From NCBI RefSeq assembly GCF_024814435.1, contig NZ_JANUXY010000003.1, positions 1 through 64,000 on the forward strand: a DNA stretch of 64,000 nt, in the 5' to 3' direction. The first letter of the stretch is position 1. Each line of letters starts with the position of its first letter. The DNA is from Staphylococcus americanisciuri (GTDB lineage: Bacteria; Bacillota; Bacilli; Staphylococcales; Staphylococcaceae). The position numbers and the translations under genes are program-made. Under the pieces are notes generated by a model. It was not told the DNA's origin and did not search any database. It saw only the letters and a program-made list of their open reading frames with translations. Below are positions 47,383 to 59,655 of this stretch, piece after piece.

Positions 47383-47919
47383 TTATTTACCAGTTTTACC
47401 TTCTTTACGGCGAACATATTCACCTTGGTAACGGATACCTTTACCTTTGTAAGGTTCTGGTGGACGAACGTCACGAATTTTTGATGCAGTTGCACCTACT
47501 AATTCTTTATCGATACCTTCAACTTTGACAGTCGTATTTTTTTCTACTGAGAAAGTAATACCTTCAGCAGCTTCCATTTCAACTGGATGAGAATAACCAA
47601 CATTTAATACAAGCTTAGAACCTTGAACTTGTGCACGGTAACCTACACCGATAAGTTCTAAAGTTTTTTCGTATCCTTTAGATACACCTTGTACCATATT
47701 ATTGATTAACGCACGAGTTGTACCATGAACAGTTCTGTGCTCTTTAGAATCTGATGGTCTTACAACTTCAAGTGTGTTTTCTTCTTGTTTATAAGTCATT
47801 TCTGGGTTTAAAGTACGTGATAATTCACCTTTTGGTCCTTTAACAGAAACTGTACTACCTTCGATAGTAACAGTTACATCGCTAGGGATCTCAATAATTT
47901 TTTTACCAACACGGCTCAT
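47383..47919 (-). CDS. rplF: Ribosomal protein L6 (uL6)
   Basis: 178 aa with the two repeated L6 domains. [15 protein letters not shown] opens the protein, [20 protein letters not shown] lies in the middle, and the C-terminal [20 protein letters not shown] is the family signature near the factor-binding site. Confidence 0.98.
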   Translation of the reverse strand: MSRVGKKIIEIPSDVTVTIEGSTVSVKGPKGELSRTLNPEMTYKQEENTLEVVRPSDSKEHRTVHGTTRALINNMVQGVSKGYEKTLELIGVGYRAQVQGSKLVLNVGYSHPVEMEAAEGITFSVEKNTTVKVEGIDKELVGATASKIRDVRPPEPYKGKGIRYQGEYVRRKEGKTGK

Positions 47920-47947
47920 GTTATGGCACCTCCTTATTTATTTAATC

Positions 47948-48346
47948 TTACCAAATGTATGCTAATACTTCTCCACCAACGTTACGTTTTCTAGCTTCTC
48001 TGTCAGTGATTACACCTTCAGAAGTAGATACTAATGCAATACCAAGACCATTTAATACTTTAGGCATTTCGCTTGCTTTAGCATAAACACGTAAACCTGG
48101 TTTAGAAATACGTTTTAAGCCTGTAATAACACGCTCATTGTTTGAACCATATTTCAAGAAGATACGGATAACACCTTGTTTATCATCTTCGATATATTCT
48201 ACATTTTTGATGAAACCTTCACTTTTAAGGATTTCAGCAATTTCTTTTTTAATGTTTGATGCAGGTAACTCTAATTTTTCATGGCGCACCATGTTTGCAT
48301 TTCTTACACGAGTTAGCATATCTGCAATTGGATCTGACAATGTCAT
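47948..48346 (-). CDS. rpsH: Ribosomal protein S8 (uS8)
   Basis: 132 aa central-domain assembly protein. [20 protein letters not shown] and the C-terminal [18 protein letters not shown] are diagnostic. AAAGGAGGC lies upstream of the ATG. In E. coli S8 represses the spc operon; no such site is evident here. Confidence 0.98.
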   Translation of the reverse strand: MTLSDPIADMLTRVRNANMVRHEKLELPASNIKKEIAEILKSEGFIKNVEYIEDDKQGVIRIFLKYGSNNERVITGLKRISKPGLRVYAKASEMPKVLNGLGIALVSTSEGVITDREARKRNVGGEVLAYIW

Positions 48347-48377
48347 AGTTTGTTGCCTCCTTTCAAGAGTTAAATTT

Positions 48378-48563
48378 TTACCAGCTAGCTTTACGAACGC
48401 CAGGAATTTGACCTTTGTAAGCTAATTCACGGAAACAAATACGGCAAAGTTTGAATTTACGATATACTGAGTGCGGACGACCACAGCGTTCACAGCGTGT
48501 ATATTCACGGACTTGGAACTTTTGTTTACGTTGTTGCTTTGCAACCATTGATTTTTTAGCCAC
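48378..48563 (-). CDS. rpsZ: Ribosomal protein S14 type Z (uS14), zinc-binding
   Basis: 61 aa short form with two Cys-x2-Cys pairs ([12 protein letters not shown] and [11 protein letters not shown]), ending [11 protein letters not shown]. This is the zinc-bound type normally kept in the spc operon. A zinc-free rpsN paralogue, if present, is outside the window. Confidence 0.97.
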   Translation of the reverse strand: MAKKSMVAKQQRKQKFQVREYTRCERCGRPHSVYRKFKLCRICFRELAYKGQIPGVRKASW

Positions 48564-48584
48564 TTAATTAGCCTCCTTCAGAGA

Positions 48585-49124
48585 TTATTTTTGAAATGGC
48601 ATACCGAATTGTGTTAACAATTCACGAGCTTCCTCGTCAGTGTTAGCAGTTGTTACGATAACGATATCCATTCCACGTACTTTTGATACTTTATCATAGT
48701 CAATCTCAGGGAAAATTAATTGTTCTTTAACACCTAATGTGTAGTTACCACGACCGTCAAATGCATTTTTAGATACACCGCGGAAGTCACGTACACGTGG
48801 AAGTGATACAGAAATTAATTTATCTAAGAATTCATACATTCTTTCACCACGTAATGTTACTTTGGCACCAATTGGCATACCTTCACGTAAGCGGAATGTC
48901 GCAACTGATTTTTTAGCTTTTGTGATTAATGGTTTTTGACCAGTGATTGCTGTTAATTCTTCAACAGCTGTGTCCAATACTTTTGAGTTTTGAACAGCGT
49001 CACCAACACCCATGTTCACAACGATTTTGTCAATTTTAGGTACTTGCATTACTGAACTGTAATTGAATTTTTTAACTAAGTTCTCTGTAACTTCTGAGTT
49101 AAACTTTTCTTTCAAACGATTCAA
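48585..49124 (-). CDS. rplE: Ribosomal protein L5 (uL5)
   Basis: 179 aa 5S rRNA-binding protein. The start is TTG at 49124, chosen because GAAAGGAGGATCC lies just upstream and the length then equals that of S. aureus L5. [32 protein letters not shown] and [17 protein letters not shown] are diagnostic. Confidence 0.97.
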   Translation of the reverse strand: MNRLKEKFNSEVTENLVKKFNYSSVMQVPKIDKIVVNMGVGDAVQNSKVLDTAVEELTAITGQKPLITKAKKSVATFRLREGMPIGAKVTLRGERMYEFLDKLISVSLPRVRDFRGVSKNAFDGRGNYTLGVKEQLIFPEIDYDKVSKVRGMDIVIVTTANTDEEARELLTQFGMPFQK

Positions 49125-49148
49125 AGTGGATCCTCCTTTCACCTGTTA

Positions 49149-49466
49149 TTAATTATTAGACTTAATTTCTTCGCCAGATTTTTTTGCGATACGAACTTTT
49201 TTACCGTCAACAAATTTGTAGCCTACACGAGTAGGTTCGTTTGTTTTAGGGTCTAATACTTGTACGTTAGAAACATGAATAGCAGCTTCTGTTTCTAAGA
49301 TTCCACCTTCAGGATTGAATTGTGTTGGTTTTTGGTGCTTTTTAATCATGTTCACACCTTCAACAACTACACGGTCTTTTTTAGGTTGAGTTTCTACAAC
49401 TTTCCCTGTTTTACCTTTATCTTTTCCTGCAATAACGATAACATTATCACCTTTTTTAATATGCAT
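49149..49466 (-). CDS. rplX: Ribosomal protein L24 (uL24)
   Basis: 105 aa assembly initiator with a KOW motif at the start ([19 protein letters not shown]). [13 protein letters not shown] and [19 protein letters not shown] follow. It starts 39 nt after rplN. Confidence 0.98.
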   Translation of the reverse strand: MHIKKGDNVIVIAGKDKGKTGKVVETQPKKDRVVVEGVNMIKKHQKPTQFNPEGGILETEAAIHVSNVQVLDPKTNEPTRVGYKFVDGKKVRIAKKSGEEIKSNN

Positions 49467-49505
49467 GTGGGCACCTCCTTGAATTTGTTTATAAATGATT
49501 ACTAA

Positions 49506-49901
<396 letters not shown>

Positions 49902-49904
49902 TCA

Positions 49905-50168
49905 TTAAATGATTACTGATTCTTCGACAATTTCTACTAAACGGAAACGTTTTGTTGCTGATAAAGGACGCGTTTCTTGAATTTTAACAATATCTCCTAA
50001 TTTAGCTGAATTGTTTTCATCATGTGTTTTATATTTTTTTGAGTATTTAACACGTTTACCATATAGTTTGTGTGTTTTGTAAGTTTCAACTAAAACAGTG
50101 ATTGTTTTATCCATTTTATCTGAAACAACTTTACCAACGTAAACTTTACGATCATTTCTTTCGCTCAC
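49905..50168 (-). CDS. rpsQ: Ribosomal protein S17 (uS17)
   Basis: 87 aa OB-fold protein. The start is GTG at 50168 ([14 protein letters not shown]), with GAGGAGG 7-8 nt upstream; the longer reading would swallow this site. [20 protein letters not shown] and [20 protein letters not shown] are diagnostic. Confidence 0.97.
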
Positions 50169-50192
50169 TTTAGTAACCTCCTCTTTCAACTA

Positions 50193-50402
50193 TTATTGGT
50201 TTGCTTTACCTTGTTCTAATTCTCTTTCACGTGCAACAGTTTTTAGACGCGCGATCGTTTTTCTTACTGTTTTGATGCGTGCTGTCTCTTCTAATTGACC
50301 TGTAGCTAATTGAAAGCGTAGGTTAAAAAGCTCTTCTTTTGAAGCTTTGATTTGTTCTTCGATTTCTGAAGTGATTAAGTCTCTAATTTCCTTAGCTTTC
50401 AT
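50193..50402 (-). CDS. rpmC: Ribosomal protein L29 (uL29)
   Basis: 69 aa two-helix protein at the tunnel exit: [18 protein letters not shown], then [20 protein letters not shown]. The start lies inside the end of rplP (11-nt overlap), a conserved coupling. Confidence 0.98.
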   Translation of the reverse strand: MKAKEIRDLITSEIEEQIKASKEELFNLRFQLATGQLEETARIKTVRKTIARLKTVARERELEQGKANQ

Positions 50403-50826
50403 TTAATTCACCACCCAATTCTTCACGTTTTACAAACTTCGTTTTAACTGGAAGTTTGTGGCTTGCTAAACGTAGTGCTTCACGCGCAACTTCTTCAGAT
50501 ACGCCTGCAACTTCAAATAATACTCTACCTGGTTTAACAACTGCGATCCAGCCTTCAACCGCACCTTTACCAGCACCCATACGTACTTCTAAAGGTTTTT
50601 GTGTATATGGTGTATGAGGGAAGATTTTAATCCAAACTTTCCCGCCACGTTTCATGTAACGTGTCATAGCGATACGAGCTGATTCGATTTGACGAGATGT
50701 AATCCAAGAAGTTGTAGTTGCTTGAAGACCAAACTCACCAAATGTTACAAAGTTACCGCCTTTTGAACGACCTTTTGTATCAGGACGATGTTGACGACGA
50801 TATTTTACACGCTTTGGTAGTAACAT
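50392..50826 (-). CDS. rplP: Ribosomal protein L16 (uL16)
   Basis: 144 aa protein near the A site and peptidyl transferase centre: [54 protein letters not shown]-type segment and [14 protein letters not shown]. It starts 2 nt after rpsC. Confidence 0.98.
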   Translation of the reverse strand: MLLPKRVKYRRQHRPDTKGRSKGGNFVTFGEFGLQATTTSWITSRQIESARIAMTRYMKRGGKVWIKIFPHTPYTQKPLEVRMGAGKGAVEGWIAVVKPGRVLFEVAGVSEEVAREALRLASHKLPVKTKFVKREELGGELNES

Positions 50827-50828
50827 AA

Positions 50829-51482
50829 TTATTTTCCTCCTTCACTATTTTTCTTAGTAGGAAGAACTTCACCACGATAGATCCATACTTTAACACCTAA
50901 CTTACCATAAGTAGTGTCTGCTTCTGCATGTGCATAATCAATGTCAGCACGTAACGTATGAAGTGGTACAGTTCCTTCTGAATATTGTTCAGCACGCGCG
51001 ATATCAGCGCCACCTAAACGACCTGAAACTTGAGTTTTGATACCTTTAGCACCAAGTTTCATTGCTCTGCTAATTGCTTGTTTTTGAACACGACGGAATG
51101 ATGCACGGTTTTCTAATTGACGTGCAATGTTTTCAGCAACTAAGCGTGCATCAAGATCAACTTTCTTGATTTCAACTACGTTGATGTGAACTTTTTTATC
51201 AGTCAATTGGTTTAATTTGTTGCGAAGTTTTTCGATTTCTGAACCGCCTTTACCAATTACCATACCTGGTTTACCAGTGTGAATTGCAATGTTGATGCGG
51301 TTAGCAGCACGCTCAATCTCAACGTGAGATACTGATGCGTCTTTCAATGCTTTATCAATAAATTTACGAATTTTTAAGTCTTCGTGTAAAAGTGATGCGA
51401 AGTCTTTTTCAGCATACCATTTAGCTTCCCAGTCACGAATTACACCAACACGAAGTCCGATTGGATTAATTTTTTGACCCAC
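50829..51482 (-). CDS. rpsC: Ribosomal protein S3 (uS3)
   Basis: 217 aa. The N-terminal KH domain holds [20 protein letters not shown]. The C-terminal domain holds [20 protein letters not shown] and [17 protein letters not shown]. It lines the mRNA entry channel. It starts 24 nt after rplV. Confidence 0.98.
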   Translation of the reverse strand: MGQKINPIGLRVGVIRDWEAKWYAEKDFASLLHEDLKIRKFIDKALKDASVSHVEIERAANRINIAIHTGKPGMVIGKGGSEIEKLRNKLNQLTDKKVHINVVEIKKVDLDARLVAENIARQLENRASFRRVQKQAISRAMKLGAKGIKTQVSGRLGGADIARAEQYSEGTVPLHTLRADIDYAHAEADTTYGKLGVKVWIYRGEVLPTKKNSEGGK

Positions 51483-51506
51483 AATGTTCCCTCCTTAATG
51501 ATTTGA

Positions 51507-51860
51507 TTAAGCTTCTTGAGCTTCTTCTTTACCATCACTTACTACGATAGTAATATGGCTTGTTCTTTTGTTAATAGCACTTGCGCGTCCTTGAGCACGT
51601 GGACGGAAACGTTTTAATGTTGGTCCTTCGTTAGCATAAGCTTCTTTAACAACTAATTCGTCTGTGTTCATACCATAGTTGTGTTCAGCGTTAGCTAAAG
51701 CGGACATTAATAATTTTTCTACTACTGGAGAAGAAGCTTTATTTGTTAATTTTAAAATAGCTACTGCTTCTCTTACGTCTTTACCTCGGATTAGGTCTAA
51801 TACTAATCGAACTTTACGAGGTGCGATTCTGATAGTTCTAGCAACCGCTTTTGCTTCCAT
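51507..51860 (-). CDS. rplV: Ribosomal protein L22 (uL22)
   Basis: 117 aa tunnel protein; its loop is a known site of macrolide resistance changes. [39 protein letters not shown] and the loop segment [18 protein letters not shown] appear wild-type in form. Confidence 0.98.
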   Translation of the reverse strand: MEAKAVARTIRIAPRKVRLVLDLIRGKDVREAVAILKLTNKASSPVVEKLLMSALANAEHNYGMNTDELVVKEAYANEGPTLKRFRPRAQGRASAINKRTSHITIVVSDGKEEAQEA

Positions 51861-51892
51861 TCGTATTTCCTCCTCTACTTACTAGAAATGAT

Positions 51893-52171
51893 TTATCTTC
51901 TTGTTTTCTTATCGTCTGCAGCATGTCCTTTGAAAGTACGAGTTGGAGCAAATTCACCTAATTTGTGACCAACCATATCTTCAGTTACATATACAGGTAC
52001 ATGTTTACGTCCATCGTAGACAGCGAATGTGTGTCCGATAAAATTTGGGAAAATTGTTGAACGACGTGACCAAGTTTTAATTACTTGTTTCTTTTGGCTA
52101 TCACCTTGAGCTTCAACTTTTTTCATTAAATGCTCATCGACGAAAGGTCCCTTTTTAATACTACGAGCCAT
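51893..52171 (-). CDS. rpsS: Ribosomal protein S19 (uS19)
   Basis: 92 aa 30S head protein: [40 protein letters not shown] and [15 protein letters not shown]. It lies 64 nt after rplB. Confidence 0.98.
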   Translation of the reverse strand: MARSIKKGPFVDEHLMKKVEAQGDSQKKQVIKTWSRRSTIFPNFIGHTFAVYDGRKHVPVYVTEDMVGHKLGEFAPTRTFKGHAADDKKTRR

Positions 52172-52235
52172 AATGGCGCCTCCTTTCTTATTATGTGCGT
52201 GCAGCGATTACGCCGCACACCCAAATAAGCTATTT

Positions 52236-53069
52236 TTATTTTTTCTTACGTCCACGTACGATAAGTTTGTCTGAACGTTTCTTACCACGACGTGTTTTCT
52301 TACCAAGCGTTGGTTTACCCCATGGTGACATTGGAGATGGGCGACCGATAGGGGCACGACCTTCACCACCACCATGTGGGTGATCGTTAGGGTTCATTAC
52401 AGAACCACGAACTGTTGGTCTCTTACCTAACCATCTTGATTTACCAGCTTTACCGATGTTAACAAGTTCGTGTTGGAGGTTACCAACTTGTCCAACTGTT
52501 GCACGGCAAGTTGAAAGAATCATACGTACTTCACCAGAACGAAGTCTTACAAGTACATATTTACCTTCTTTACCTAATACTTGCGCACTTGCACCAGCAG
52601 AACGTGCGATTTGACCACCACGGCCAGGTTTTAATTCGATATTATGAATTACTGTACCTACAGGGATGTCTTTTAATTGAAGTGCATTACCAACTTTGAT
52701 GTCAGCTTCTGAACCACTTTCAATAATTTGACCTACTTGTAATCCTTTAGGTGCGATGATGTAACGTTTTTCACCATCTGCATATACGATTAAAGCAATG
52801 TTTGCTGATCTGTTTGGATCATATTGAATAGAATCTACTTTACCAGCGATTCCGTCTTTATTACGTTTGAAATCAATCACACGGTATTGACGTTTATGTC
52901 CACCACCGTGATGGCGTACTGTCAATTTACCTTGGTTGTTACGACCCGCTTTTTTCGGTAGCGGTTGTAATAATGACTTTTCAGGTTTTGACTCTGTAAT
53001 CTCAGAGAAATCTAATGTAGTCATATTACGACGACCATTAGTAATTGGCTTATAATGTTTAAGCGCCAT
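52236..53069 (-). CDS. rplB: Ribosomal protein L2 (uL2)
   Basis: 277 aa core protein needed for subunit joining and peptidyl transfer. [20 protein letters not shown] in the N-terminal part and [20 protein letters not shown] with the conserved His near the C-terminus are the signatures. It starts 31 nt after rplW. Confidence 0.98.
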   Translation of the reverse strand: MALKHYKPITNGRRNMTTLDFSEITESKPEKSLLQPLPKKAGRNNQGKLTVRHHGGGHKRQYRVIDFKRNKDGIAGKVDSIQYDPNRSANIALIVYADGEKRYIIAPKGLQVGQIIESGSEADIKVGNALQLKDIPVGTVIHNIELKPGRGGQIARSAGASAQVLGKEGKYVLVRLRSGEVRMILSTCRATVGQVGNLQHELVNIGKAGKSRWLGKRPTVRGSVMNPNDHPHGGGEGRAPIGRPSPMSPWGKPTLGKKTRRGKKRSDKLIVRGRKKK

Positions 53070-53100
53070 TGTCGTTTACCTCCTTAATGGTAATTAAATT

Positions 53101-53376
53101 TTAGTTGAATAAGTCGATTTGACCTTCTTTTAATGTAACAATCGCTTTACGGCGTTTGTTTGTATAGCCTTGGTAACGGCCCATACGTTTTTTCTTAGGT
53201 TTGTAGTTGATGATGTTGACTTTTGCAACTTTTACATCAAAAATTTCTTCTACAGCTGTTTTGACTTGTGTTTTGTTTGCACGAACATCAACGTCAAAAG
53301 TGTATTTATCTTCAGCCATTGCTTCAGATGATTTCTCAGTGATTACGGGGCGCTTTAAAATGTCTCTTGCTTCCAT
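53101..53376 (-). CDS. rplW: Ribosomal protein L23 (uL23)
   Basis: 91 aa tunnel-exit protein that docks SRP and trigger factor: [40 protein letters not shown] and [20 protein letters not shown]. The start shares a base with the rplD stop. Confidence 0.98.
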   Translation of the reverse strand: MEARDILKRPVITEKSSEAMAEDKYTFDVDVRANKTQVKTAVEEIFDVKVAKVNIINYKPKKKRMGRYQGYTNKRRKAIVTLKEGQIDLFN

Positions 53377-53996
53377 TATGCGAGCACCTCCTCAACTTTT
53401 TTAGCTGCTTCTTCAGTGATTAAAACACTGTCAGCATGTGTTAAATCTAATACATTTAAGCCTTCAGGTGTTGTGATTTGAACGCCTGGAATGTTGCGTG
53501 CTGATAATTCAACATTAACATCCTCAAGTGTTACAACTAAAACTTTCTTAGGTAATTCTAAGTTAGCTAATGTTGTTTTGAATTCTTTTGTTTTTGGCGC
53601 CTCTAAGTTGAAGCTGTCAACAATTTTGAATTCATTTTCTTGTACTTTGAATGAAAGTGCTGATTTTAATGCTAAACGACGCATTTTCTTAGGCATTTTG
53701 TATGCATAGCTTCTTGGTGTTGGTCCGAATACAACACCACCACCACGCCATTGTGGAGCACGGATAGTACCTTGACGCGCACGACCTGTACCTTTTTGTC
53801 TCCATGGTTTACGTCCACCACCACGAACTGCAGAACGGTTCTTAACCGCATGTGTTCCTTGGCGTAATGACGCACGTTGTAATTGAATTGCTTCAAATAA
53901 AACCGCATTGTTTGGTTCGATTGCGAATACCGCATCGCTAAGTTCAACTGAACCTGCTTTAGTTCCGTCAACTTTTAAAACATCATAACTTGCCAT
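53376..53996 (-). CDS. rplD: Ribosomal protein L4 (uL4)
   Basis: 206 aa. The tunnel loop has [20 protein letters not shown]. The globular part ends [20 protein letters not shown]-like. In E. coli L4 autoregulates the S10 operon; whether it does so here is unknown. It starts 26 nt after rplC. Confidence 0.98.
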   Translation of the reverse strand: MASYDVLKVDGTKAGSVELSDAVFAIEPNNAVLFEAIQLQRASLRQGTHAVKNRSAVRGGGRKPWRQKGTGRARQGTIRAPQWRGGGVVFGPTPRSYAYKMPKKMRRLALKSALSFKVQENEFKIVDSFNLEAPKTKEFKTTLANLELPKKVLVVTLEDVNVELSARNIPGVQITTPEGLNVLDLTHADSVLITEEAAKKVEEVLA

Positions 53997-54022
53997 TATG
54001 CATTTCCTCCTTTCACTTCTAA

Positions 54023-54682
54023 TTATTTATTAGCTTTGATTGCTGATTGGATTTGTACAAAACCTTTTTTAGGACCAGGTACATTACCTTTTACTAAAAT
54101 TACGCTGTTTTCCGTATCTACTTGAACAACTTCTAAGTTTTGAACAGTTACTGTATTACCACCCATACGACCTGGTAATTTTTGTCCTTTGAATACACGT
54201 GATGCATCTGACGCCATACCAATTGAACCAGGTGCTCTGTGGAAATGAGAACCGTGTGACATTGGTCCACGTGATTGATTGTGACGCTTGATCGCACCTT
54301 GGAAACCTTTACCTTTTGAAGTTCCTGTTACGTCAATTACGTCGCCTACTTCGAATGTATCTACTGAGACTTCTTGACCTACTTCGTATTCGTCAACATT
54401 GATGTTTCTGAATTCACGAATGAAGCGCTTAGGTGCTGTGCCCGCTTTTTTAGCGTGACCTTCAGCTGGCTTGTTTGCATATTTATTCGTTTTGCTACCT
54501 TTTTTATATGCTTCTTTGTTTTCAAAACCGATTTGGACCGCATTGTAGCCATCAACTTCTTCAGTTTTCTTTTGTAATACTACATTTTCTTTCGCTTCGA
54601 TTACTGTTACAGGAATTAAGTCTCCATTTTCACCGAATACTTGAGTCATACCAATTTTTCTTCCTAAGATTCCTTTGGTCAT
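54023..54682 (-). CDS. rplC: Ribosomal protein L3 (uL3)
   Basis: 219 aa early assembly protein. [20 protein letters not shown] opens it. The long loop near the peptidyl transferase centre reads [20 protein letters not shown] and [16 protein letters not shown]. It starts 25 nt after rpsJ. Confidence 0.98.
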   Translation of the reverse strand: MTKGILGRKIGMTQVFGENGDLIPVTVIEAKENVVLQKKTEEVDGYNAVQIGFENKEAYKKGSKTNKYANKPAEGHAKKAGTAPKRFIREFRNINVDEYEVGQEVSVDTFEVGDVIDVTGTSKGKGFQGAIKRHNQSRGPMSHGSHFHRAPGSIGMASDASRVFKGQKLPGRMGGNTVTVQNLEVVQVDTENSVILVKGNVPGPKKGFVQIQSAIKANK

Positions 54683-54707
54683 CGAAAGTCCACCTCCTAA
54701 ATTTTAA

Positions 54708-55148
<441 letters not shown>

Positions 55149-55152
55149 AGAC

Positions 55153-55181
55153 ATTTTACAAGAAAAAGTGCGATTTGGCAA
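55153..55181 (-). promoter_or_regulatory. S10 operon promoter
   Basis: On the minus strand, -35 TTGCCA (55176-55181), a 17-nt spacer and -10 TAAAAT (55153-55158), preceded by TG one base earlier. It lies about 140 nt upstream of rpsJ. Confidence 0.85.
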
Positions 55182-55362
55182 CCCGTTCTTGCAAATTTTT
55201 ATGTCTAATTACATACCATGTCATTTTACTGTATATAAGCAATGAGTTCAACCATTTATATCATTTTTTTAATCTTACTGCTTCCTTTTGTTCTTTCTTA
55301 TCAAATTGATTATAATAGAAAAAAGCCATGAGTTTATTCTTCCTATAATAAGAGGTGCATAT

Positions 55363-55758
55363 ATGACCAAAAAAATAAAAAATTCATTAATCACACTAAC
55401 TTTAATTGCATTGATATCAGAGTTCATTGCCGGCTTTCCTTTTTTAGGGGGTTGGTATGTCATAGCGCTAGGTTGGCAACCATTAGCATTTAATATAGCT
55501 ATCTATGTTATTATGGTGCTCATTCTTATTTTCGATAAACAGAGCGCCATTCGCCCAATGGTTCTAATCCCATTGATTGGTGCCATTGTTAATTGTATTG
55601 CGATTATACCCGTGATAGGTATGTTGTTGCACTGGCTAATGCTTGCGTTACTGATTTTCATGTTATTCATTCTATATGCTACACCTGTTTATATTGCAAA
55701 CGCACATGCTCGTGTCATTTATGATGATTATGAAAATAGAAAACATAAACTGCGCTAA
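55363..55758 (+). CDS. Small four-helix membrane protein of unknown function
   Basis: 131 aa with four hydrophobic segments (about 10-28, 42-62, 68-88 and 90-112) and short charged ends. It starts MTKKIKNSLITLTLIALISE and ends DDYENRKHKLR. The ATG at 55363 follows AGAGGTGCATAT; the longer reading upstream has no such site. No domain recognised. It stands alone between the S10 promoter region and a strong bidirectional terminator. Confidence 0.7.
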   Translation: MTKKIKNSLITLTLIALISEFIAGFPFLGGWYVIALGWQPLAFNIAIYVIMVLILIFDKQSAIRPMVLIPLIGAIVNCIAIIPVIGMLLHWLMLALLIFMLFILYATPVYIANAHARVIYDDYENRKHKLR

Positions 55759-55774
55759 AGCTTATACGCATATT

Positions 55775-55824
55775 TAAAAAGAGCCAAAAAAATTCACTTT
55801 CGAATTTTTTTGGCTCTTTTATTT
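55775..55824. terminator. Bidirectional terminator
   Basis: Near-perfect stem AAAAGAGCCAAAAAAATTC/GAATTTTTTTGGCTCTTTT. It has A and T runs on both sides and serves the convergent genes at 55363 (plus) and 55831 (minus). Confidence 0.92.
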
Positions 55825-55830
55825 TAGCTT

Positions 55831-57165
55831 TTAACCATGAACAAAAACAAAATATAAGATGAAGATAACCATTAAAACGTACATAATCGGATGCACTTCT
55901 TTATGACGTTTAGTTAATAACATTGTGATTGGATAGAAAATAAATCCACATGCTATACCTGTCGCAATAGAGTATGACAATGGCATCATAATAATTGTAA
56001 CAAAGGCTGGTACTGCAACTTCAAATTTTTTCCAGCTGATTTCCGCTAAGTTAGACGCCATTAAAACCCCAACGACTACAAGTGCTGGTGTTGTAACAGC
56101 AGATGTCACTACAGCCATTAATGGACTGAAAAACAATGCTAATAAGAAGCAAATACCTGTGACAATACTCGCAAGCCCTGTGCGTGCACCAACAGCTACA
56201 CCGGATGTTGACTCAATATATGATGTTGTTGTAGTTGTTCCGAAAATAGCTCCAGTCATAGTTGCAAGTGAATCTGCAAATAAGGCACGCCCTGCACGTG
56301 GTAACTTATTGTCTTTCATGAAACCTGCTTGTGAAGCCACGGCAACAATTGTACCGGCTGTATCAAAAAAGTCGATAAATAAAAATGTTAAAATAACAAT
56401 CAGGAATTGAATCGTGAATAACTGTGCTGGATCTTGAAATGATTCGAATGCTGCGCCAAATGTTGGAGCAATACTAGGAATTTTGCCAATTACACCTGTT
56501 GGCGGTGCAATTTGATGTGTCAGTAACCCTACGATAGCAGTTATCACCATTCCTAAAAAGATTGCGCCAGATACTCTTTTCGTATACAAAATAACTGTAA
56601 TAACAATACCGAACACTGCAAGTAATACTGACGGGTCGGTAATCTTACCTAAAGTAACGAGGGTTGCATCATTGTTCACAATAATACCTGAACTTTGCAA
56701 TCCGACAAAAGTAATAAATAAACCAATACCTGATGAAACAGCCATCTTCATTTCAAAAGGAATTGCATTAATAATGATTTCTCTCAGACCTGTAGCCGTT
56801 AAAATAGCAAAGAAGAGTCCTGAGAAAAATACACCTGTTAAACCAACTTGCCACGGAATCCCCATTGTTAAAACAACCGTAAAAGCAAAAAATGCATTGA
56901 GTCCCATACCAGGTGCAAGTGCGATAGGATAACGAGCAATCAGCCCCATGAACAAACAACCTACAAAGGCTGCCAGTGCAGTTGCTACAAAAATAGCTCC
57001 TTGATCCATTTTTTGATCTGCTGGTATACCATCCACACCAGCTAAACTTAAAACTTGTGGATTGACAGCTAATATATATGCCATCGATAAAAACGTTGTA
57101 AGACCGCCGAGAATTTCTCGTTTATAATTAGTTTGGTGCTCGTCAAAGCGAAAGTATCGTCTCAC
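55831..57165 (-). CDS. pbuG: NCS2-family purine permease (guanine/hypoxanthine type)
   Basis: AzgA/PbuG-type purine:proton symporter, 444 aa with 12-14 hydrophobic segments. GGLTTFLSMAYILAVNPQVL at the start, ALAPGMGLNAFFAFTVV and FIDFFDTAGTIVAVASQAGF are family signatures; GTTTTTSYIESTSGVAVGAR is the substrate-region motif. The ATG is preceded by AAAGGAGTC. CGAAC/GTTCG motifs upstream suggest PurR control. Guanine, hypoxanthine or both could be the substrate. Confidence 0.85.
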   Translation of the reverse strand: MRRYFRFDEHQTNYKREILGGLTTFLSMAYILAVNPQVLSLAGVDGIPADQKMDQGAIFVATALAAFVGCLFMGLIARYPIALAPGMGLNAFFAFTVVLTMGIPWQVGLTGVFFSGLFFAILTATGLREIIINAIPFEMKMAVSSGIGLFITFVGLQSSGIIVNNDATLVTLGKITDPSVLLAVFGIVITVILYTKRVSGAIFLGMVITAIVGLLTHQIAPPTGVIGKIPSIAPTFGAAFESFQDPAQLFTIQFLIVILTFLFIDFFDTAGTIVAVASQAGFMKDNKLPRAGRALFADSLATMTGAIFGTTTTTSYIESTSGVAVGARTGLASIVTGICFLLALFFSPLMAVVTSAVTTPALVVVGVLMASNLAEISWKKFEVAVPAFVTIIMMPLSYSIATGIACGFIFYPITMLLTKRHKEVHPIMYVLMVIFILYFVFVHG

Positions 57166-57282
57166 TGTAATTGACTCCTTTATTTAAAATACTCATTTAT
57201 TCTAATACGGGCACTACAGAATTTCAATAACAAATACGAACTTTATATCTTTTTTTATAGATTTTGTTCGATTTTCAGACAC

Positions 57283-59415
57283 TTATCCTTTTAAGCCTTT
57301 CAATGCTTCTTTGAATGGATTATTTTCCAATTGCTCATCTTTCATATATTTTTTCATTTCTCGCTTAGAAACTTTATCTTTTCCTTTGTTTTTGAAACGC
57401 TTATCCATTTGTTCTTGTGTCTCTGTATATCCACAGCTACAACGGTAAGTTGCTCTCTTTCCTGTGCCAAACTTTGTCAAACGCTTTTTACATTGTGGGC
57501 AACGCGCTTTAGTTTGCGTCTTAACATCTTTCTTCGTCTTACAACTCGGATCTTGGCAAACAAGCATTGAACCATTCTTAGTTTTAACTCTTAACATGAA
57601 CTTGCCACATGTCGGACATTCTGCAGAAGTTAAATTGTCATGTTTATATTTCTGTTCACTGCTTTTAATCTCCTGAATAATCTTTCGTGTGAACTCCTTC
57701 ATTTCACCGATAAATTGCTTGCGTTGCAGTTGCCCCTTTTCAATGCGCAACAGCTTATCCTCCCACTCTGCCGTCAGCAACGGAGAAGTTAATGTTTCTG
57801 GAGCCAGCTCCAATATCTGTCGCCCCTTAGATGTCACTTTAATGTTACCACCTTGATTCTCTATTGCATTCATCGTGTAAAGTTTATCAATGATGTCTGC
57901 TCGAGTCGCAACTGTCCCAATCCCTCCCGTCGCTTTCAATGTCTGGGCTGACTTTTGGTCACGCAGCTCAAAAAACTTGTCTGGTCGTTCCATCGCTTTC
58001 AATAAAGTTCCTTCATTAAAGTACGGTGGTGGTGTCGTTTGATGTGTTTGAATCTCTGGTGCCTGTATCTTTAGACGTTCCCCTTTCTCAAATGTCGGTG
58101 CTTGTTCATGATTCATTACCGTCGTTTGAACACGCTTGAAACCTAAGTCTACAGGCTGCTGCATCTGATTCACAAATGTTGCATCTCCCACCTGCGCAAC
58201 AACTTTTTGCTCAATATAACGGTACGGTGGTGATAACACTTCCAAAAAGCGCTGCACAATGAGTAAATAAACTTTCTGCTCAGTAGGGGTTAAATCAGAC
58301 ATGTTAGGGCGAACCTCCGTGGGAATAATCGCATGATGATCCGATACCTTTTGATTGTTAATATACTTCGCCTTCACGCCAAACTTCTGTTGGACTAACG
58401 TCTTCGCTACGTCACGATAGTCTGTACCCATCGTCGCTTGTAATCGTTCTTTCAAAGTATCAACCATATCAGTCGTTAAATAATTAGAATCCGTTCTTGG
58501 ATAAGTCACAAGCTTATGACGTTCATAAAGTTGTTGTAGCGTATTCAACGTCTGCTTTGCACCAAGATGGTATCGCTGATAAGCAGCTTGTTGTAAATCT
58601 GTTAAGTTGAACAGCGTGCTAGGGTATGTTTTTTTCTGCTTACTTTCTACAGATGTAATAGTCGCTTGTTGGTCTTTGAGACGTGCCACAAGTGTATCTA
58701 GTTGGCTGCGATTCATAATGCGTTGATTAGTCTGATAATCGAACTTAACCCCTTTCAAAGTAAGAGACAGTGTGAAATAGTCTTGTGGCTTGAAGGATTT
58801 AATCTCTTGTTGACGAAGATGGATGAGTTGAATCGTTGGTGTTTGCACACGCCCGAGAGATAGTTGCGCATCATATTTTGTTGTGAGCGCACGAGTCGCA
58901 TTGATACCGACAATCCAATCCGCTTCACTTCTCGCTAACGCCGCTTGATACAAGTTATCATATTGTTTACCATCCTTGAGGTGTTTGAAACCATCGCGTA
59001 TGGCTTTAGTCGTAACAGAGCTAATCCACAAACGCTTAATTTGTTTTTGAACACGTGCTTTATCAATAATCAAACGCGCAACAAGCTCTCCCTCACGCCC
59101 AGCATCTGTTGCAATAATAATTTGCTTTACATCATCACGTTTCATCAAATGTTGAACGGTATTAAATTGTTTTCTCGTCTTATTAATAACGACTGTTTTC
59201 ATGTATTTCGGCAATATAGGTAGGTCTTCCATACGCCATTGTTGAAGCGTTTTATCATATTGCTCAGGGGTCGCATTCGTCACTAAATGACCGAGCGCCC
59301 ACGTCACAATATAGTTATTATTCTCAAAATAACCATTCTTAGCTGTATTGATATGCAAAGCTTTCGCAATATCTCTACCTACCGATGGCTTTTCGGCTAA
59401 AATTAATGCTTTCAT
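57283..59415 (-). CDS. topB: DNA topoisomerase III
   Basis: Type IA topoisomerase of 710 aa that passes single strands and resolves recombination intermediates. Toprim motifs: [20 protein letters not shown] and [18 protein letters not shown]. The active-site Tyr lies in [17 protein letters not shown]-terminal zinc ribbons carry [25 protein letters not shown] and YRCSCG. The length fits Gram-positive TopB. The terminal tail is lysine-rich. It probably has its own promoter in the 240-bp gap upstream. Confidence 0.96.
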   Translation of the reverse strand: MKALILAEKPSVGRDIAKALHINTAKNGYFENNNYIVTWALGHLVTNATPEQYDKTLQQWRMEDLPILPKYMKTVVINKTRKQFNTVQHLMKRDDVKQIIIATDAGREGELVARLIIDKARVQKQIKRLWISSVTTKAIRDGFKHLKDGKQYDNLYQAALARSEADWIVGINATRALTTKYDAQLSLGRVQTPTIQLIHLRQQEIKSFKPQDYFTLSLTLKGVKFDYQTNQRIMNRSQLDTLVARLKDQQATITSVESKQKKTYPSTLFNLTDLQQAAYQRYHLGAKQTLNTLQQLYERHKLVTYPRTDSNYLTTDMVDTLKERLQATMGTDYRDVAKTLVQQKFGVKAKYINNQKVSDHHAIIPTEVRPNMSDLTPTEQKVYLLIVQRFLEVLSPPYRYIEQKVVAQVGDATFVNQMQQPVDLGFKRVQTTVMNHEQAPTFEKGERLKIQAPEIQTHQTTPPPYFNEGTLLKAMERPDKFFELRDQKSAQTLKATGGIGTVATRADIIDKLYTMNAIENQGGNIKVTSKGRQILELAPETLTSPLLTAEWEDKLLRIEKGQLQRKQFIGEMKEFTRKIIQEIKSSEQKYKHDNLTSAECPTCGKFMLRVKTKNGSMLVCQDPSCKTKKDVKTQTKARCPQCKKRLTKFGTGKRATYRCSCGYTETQEQMDKRFKNKGKDKVSKREMKKYMKDEQLENNPFKEALKGLKG

Positions 59416-59655
59416 TGTCTAACTCCTTTATGTGCTTTTATAAACATTTCTTCATTTATTTCGATTCGTTTTTTCATATTTATGTTGATTGTAACATGAG
59501 GGTGACATAGCGGTACTAAAACATACGCAGAAAAACTATTTAAAGTCACGCAAGCAATATTAACTGATATACAAATGCATTTGAGTAAGAATACACACTT
59601 CTAGATAGTCTCGCTAACATGTGTCAATGAAATCTTTTTAGAAACAGAAAACGTC

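Noticed and set aside
57166-57282. Purine riboswitch upstream of pbuG
   Set aside because: The conserved purine aptamer core segments could not be found in this short AT-rich region.
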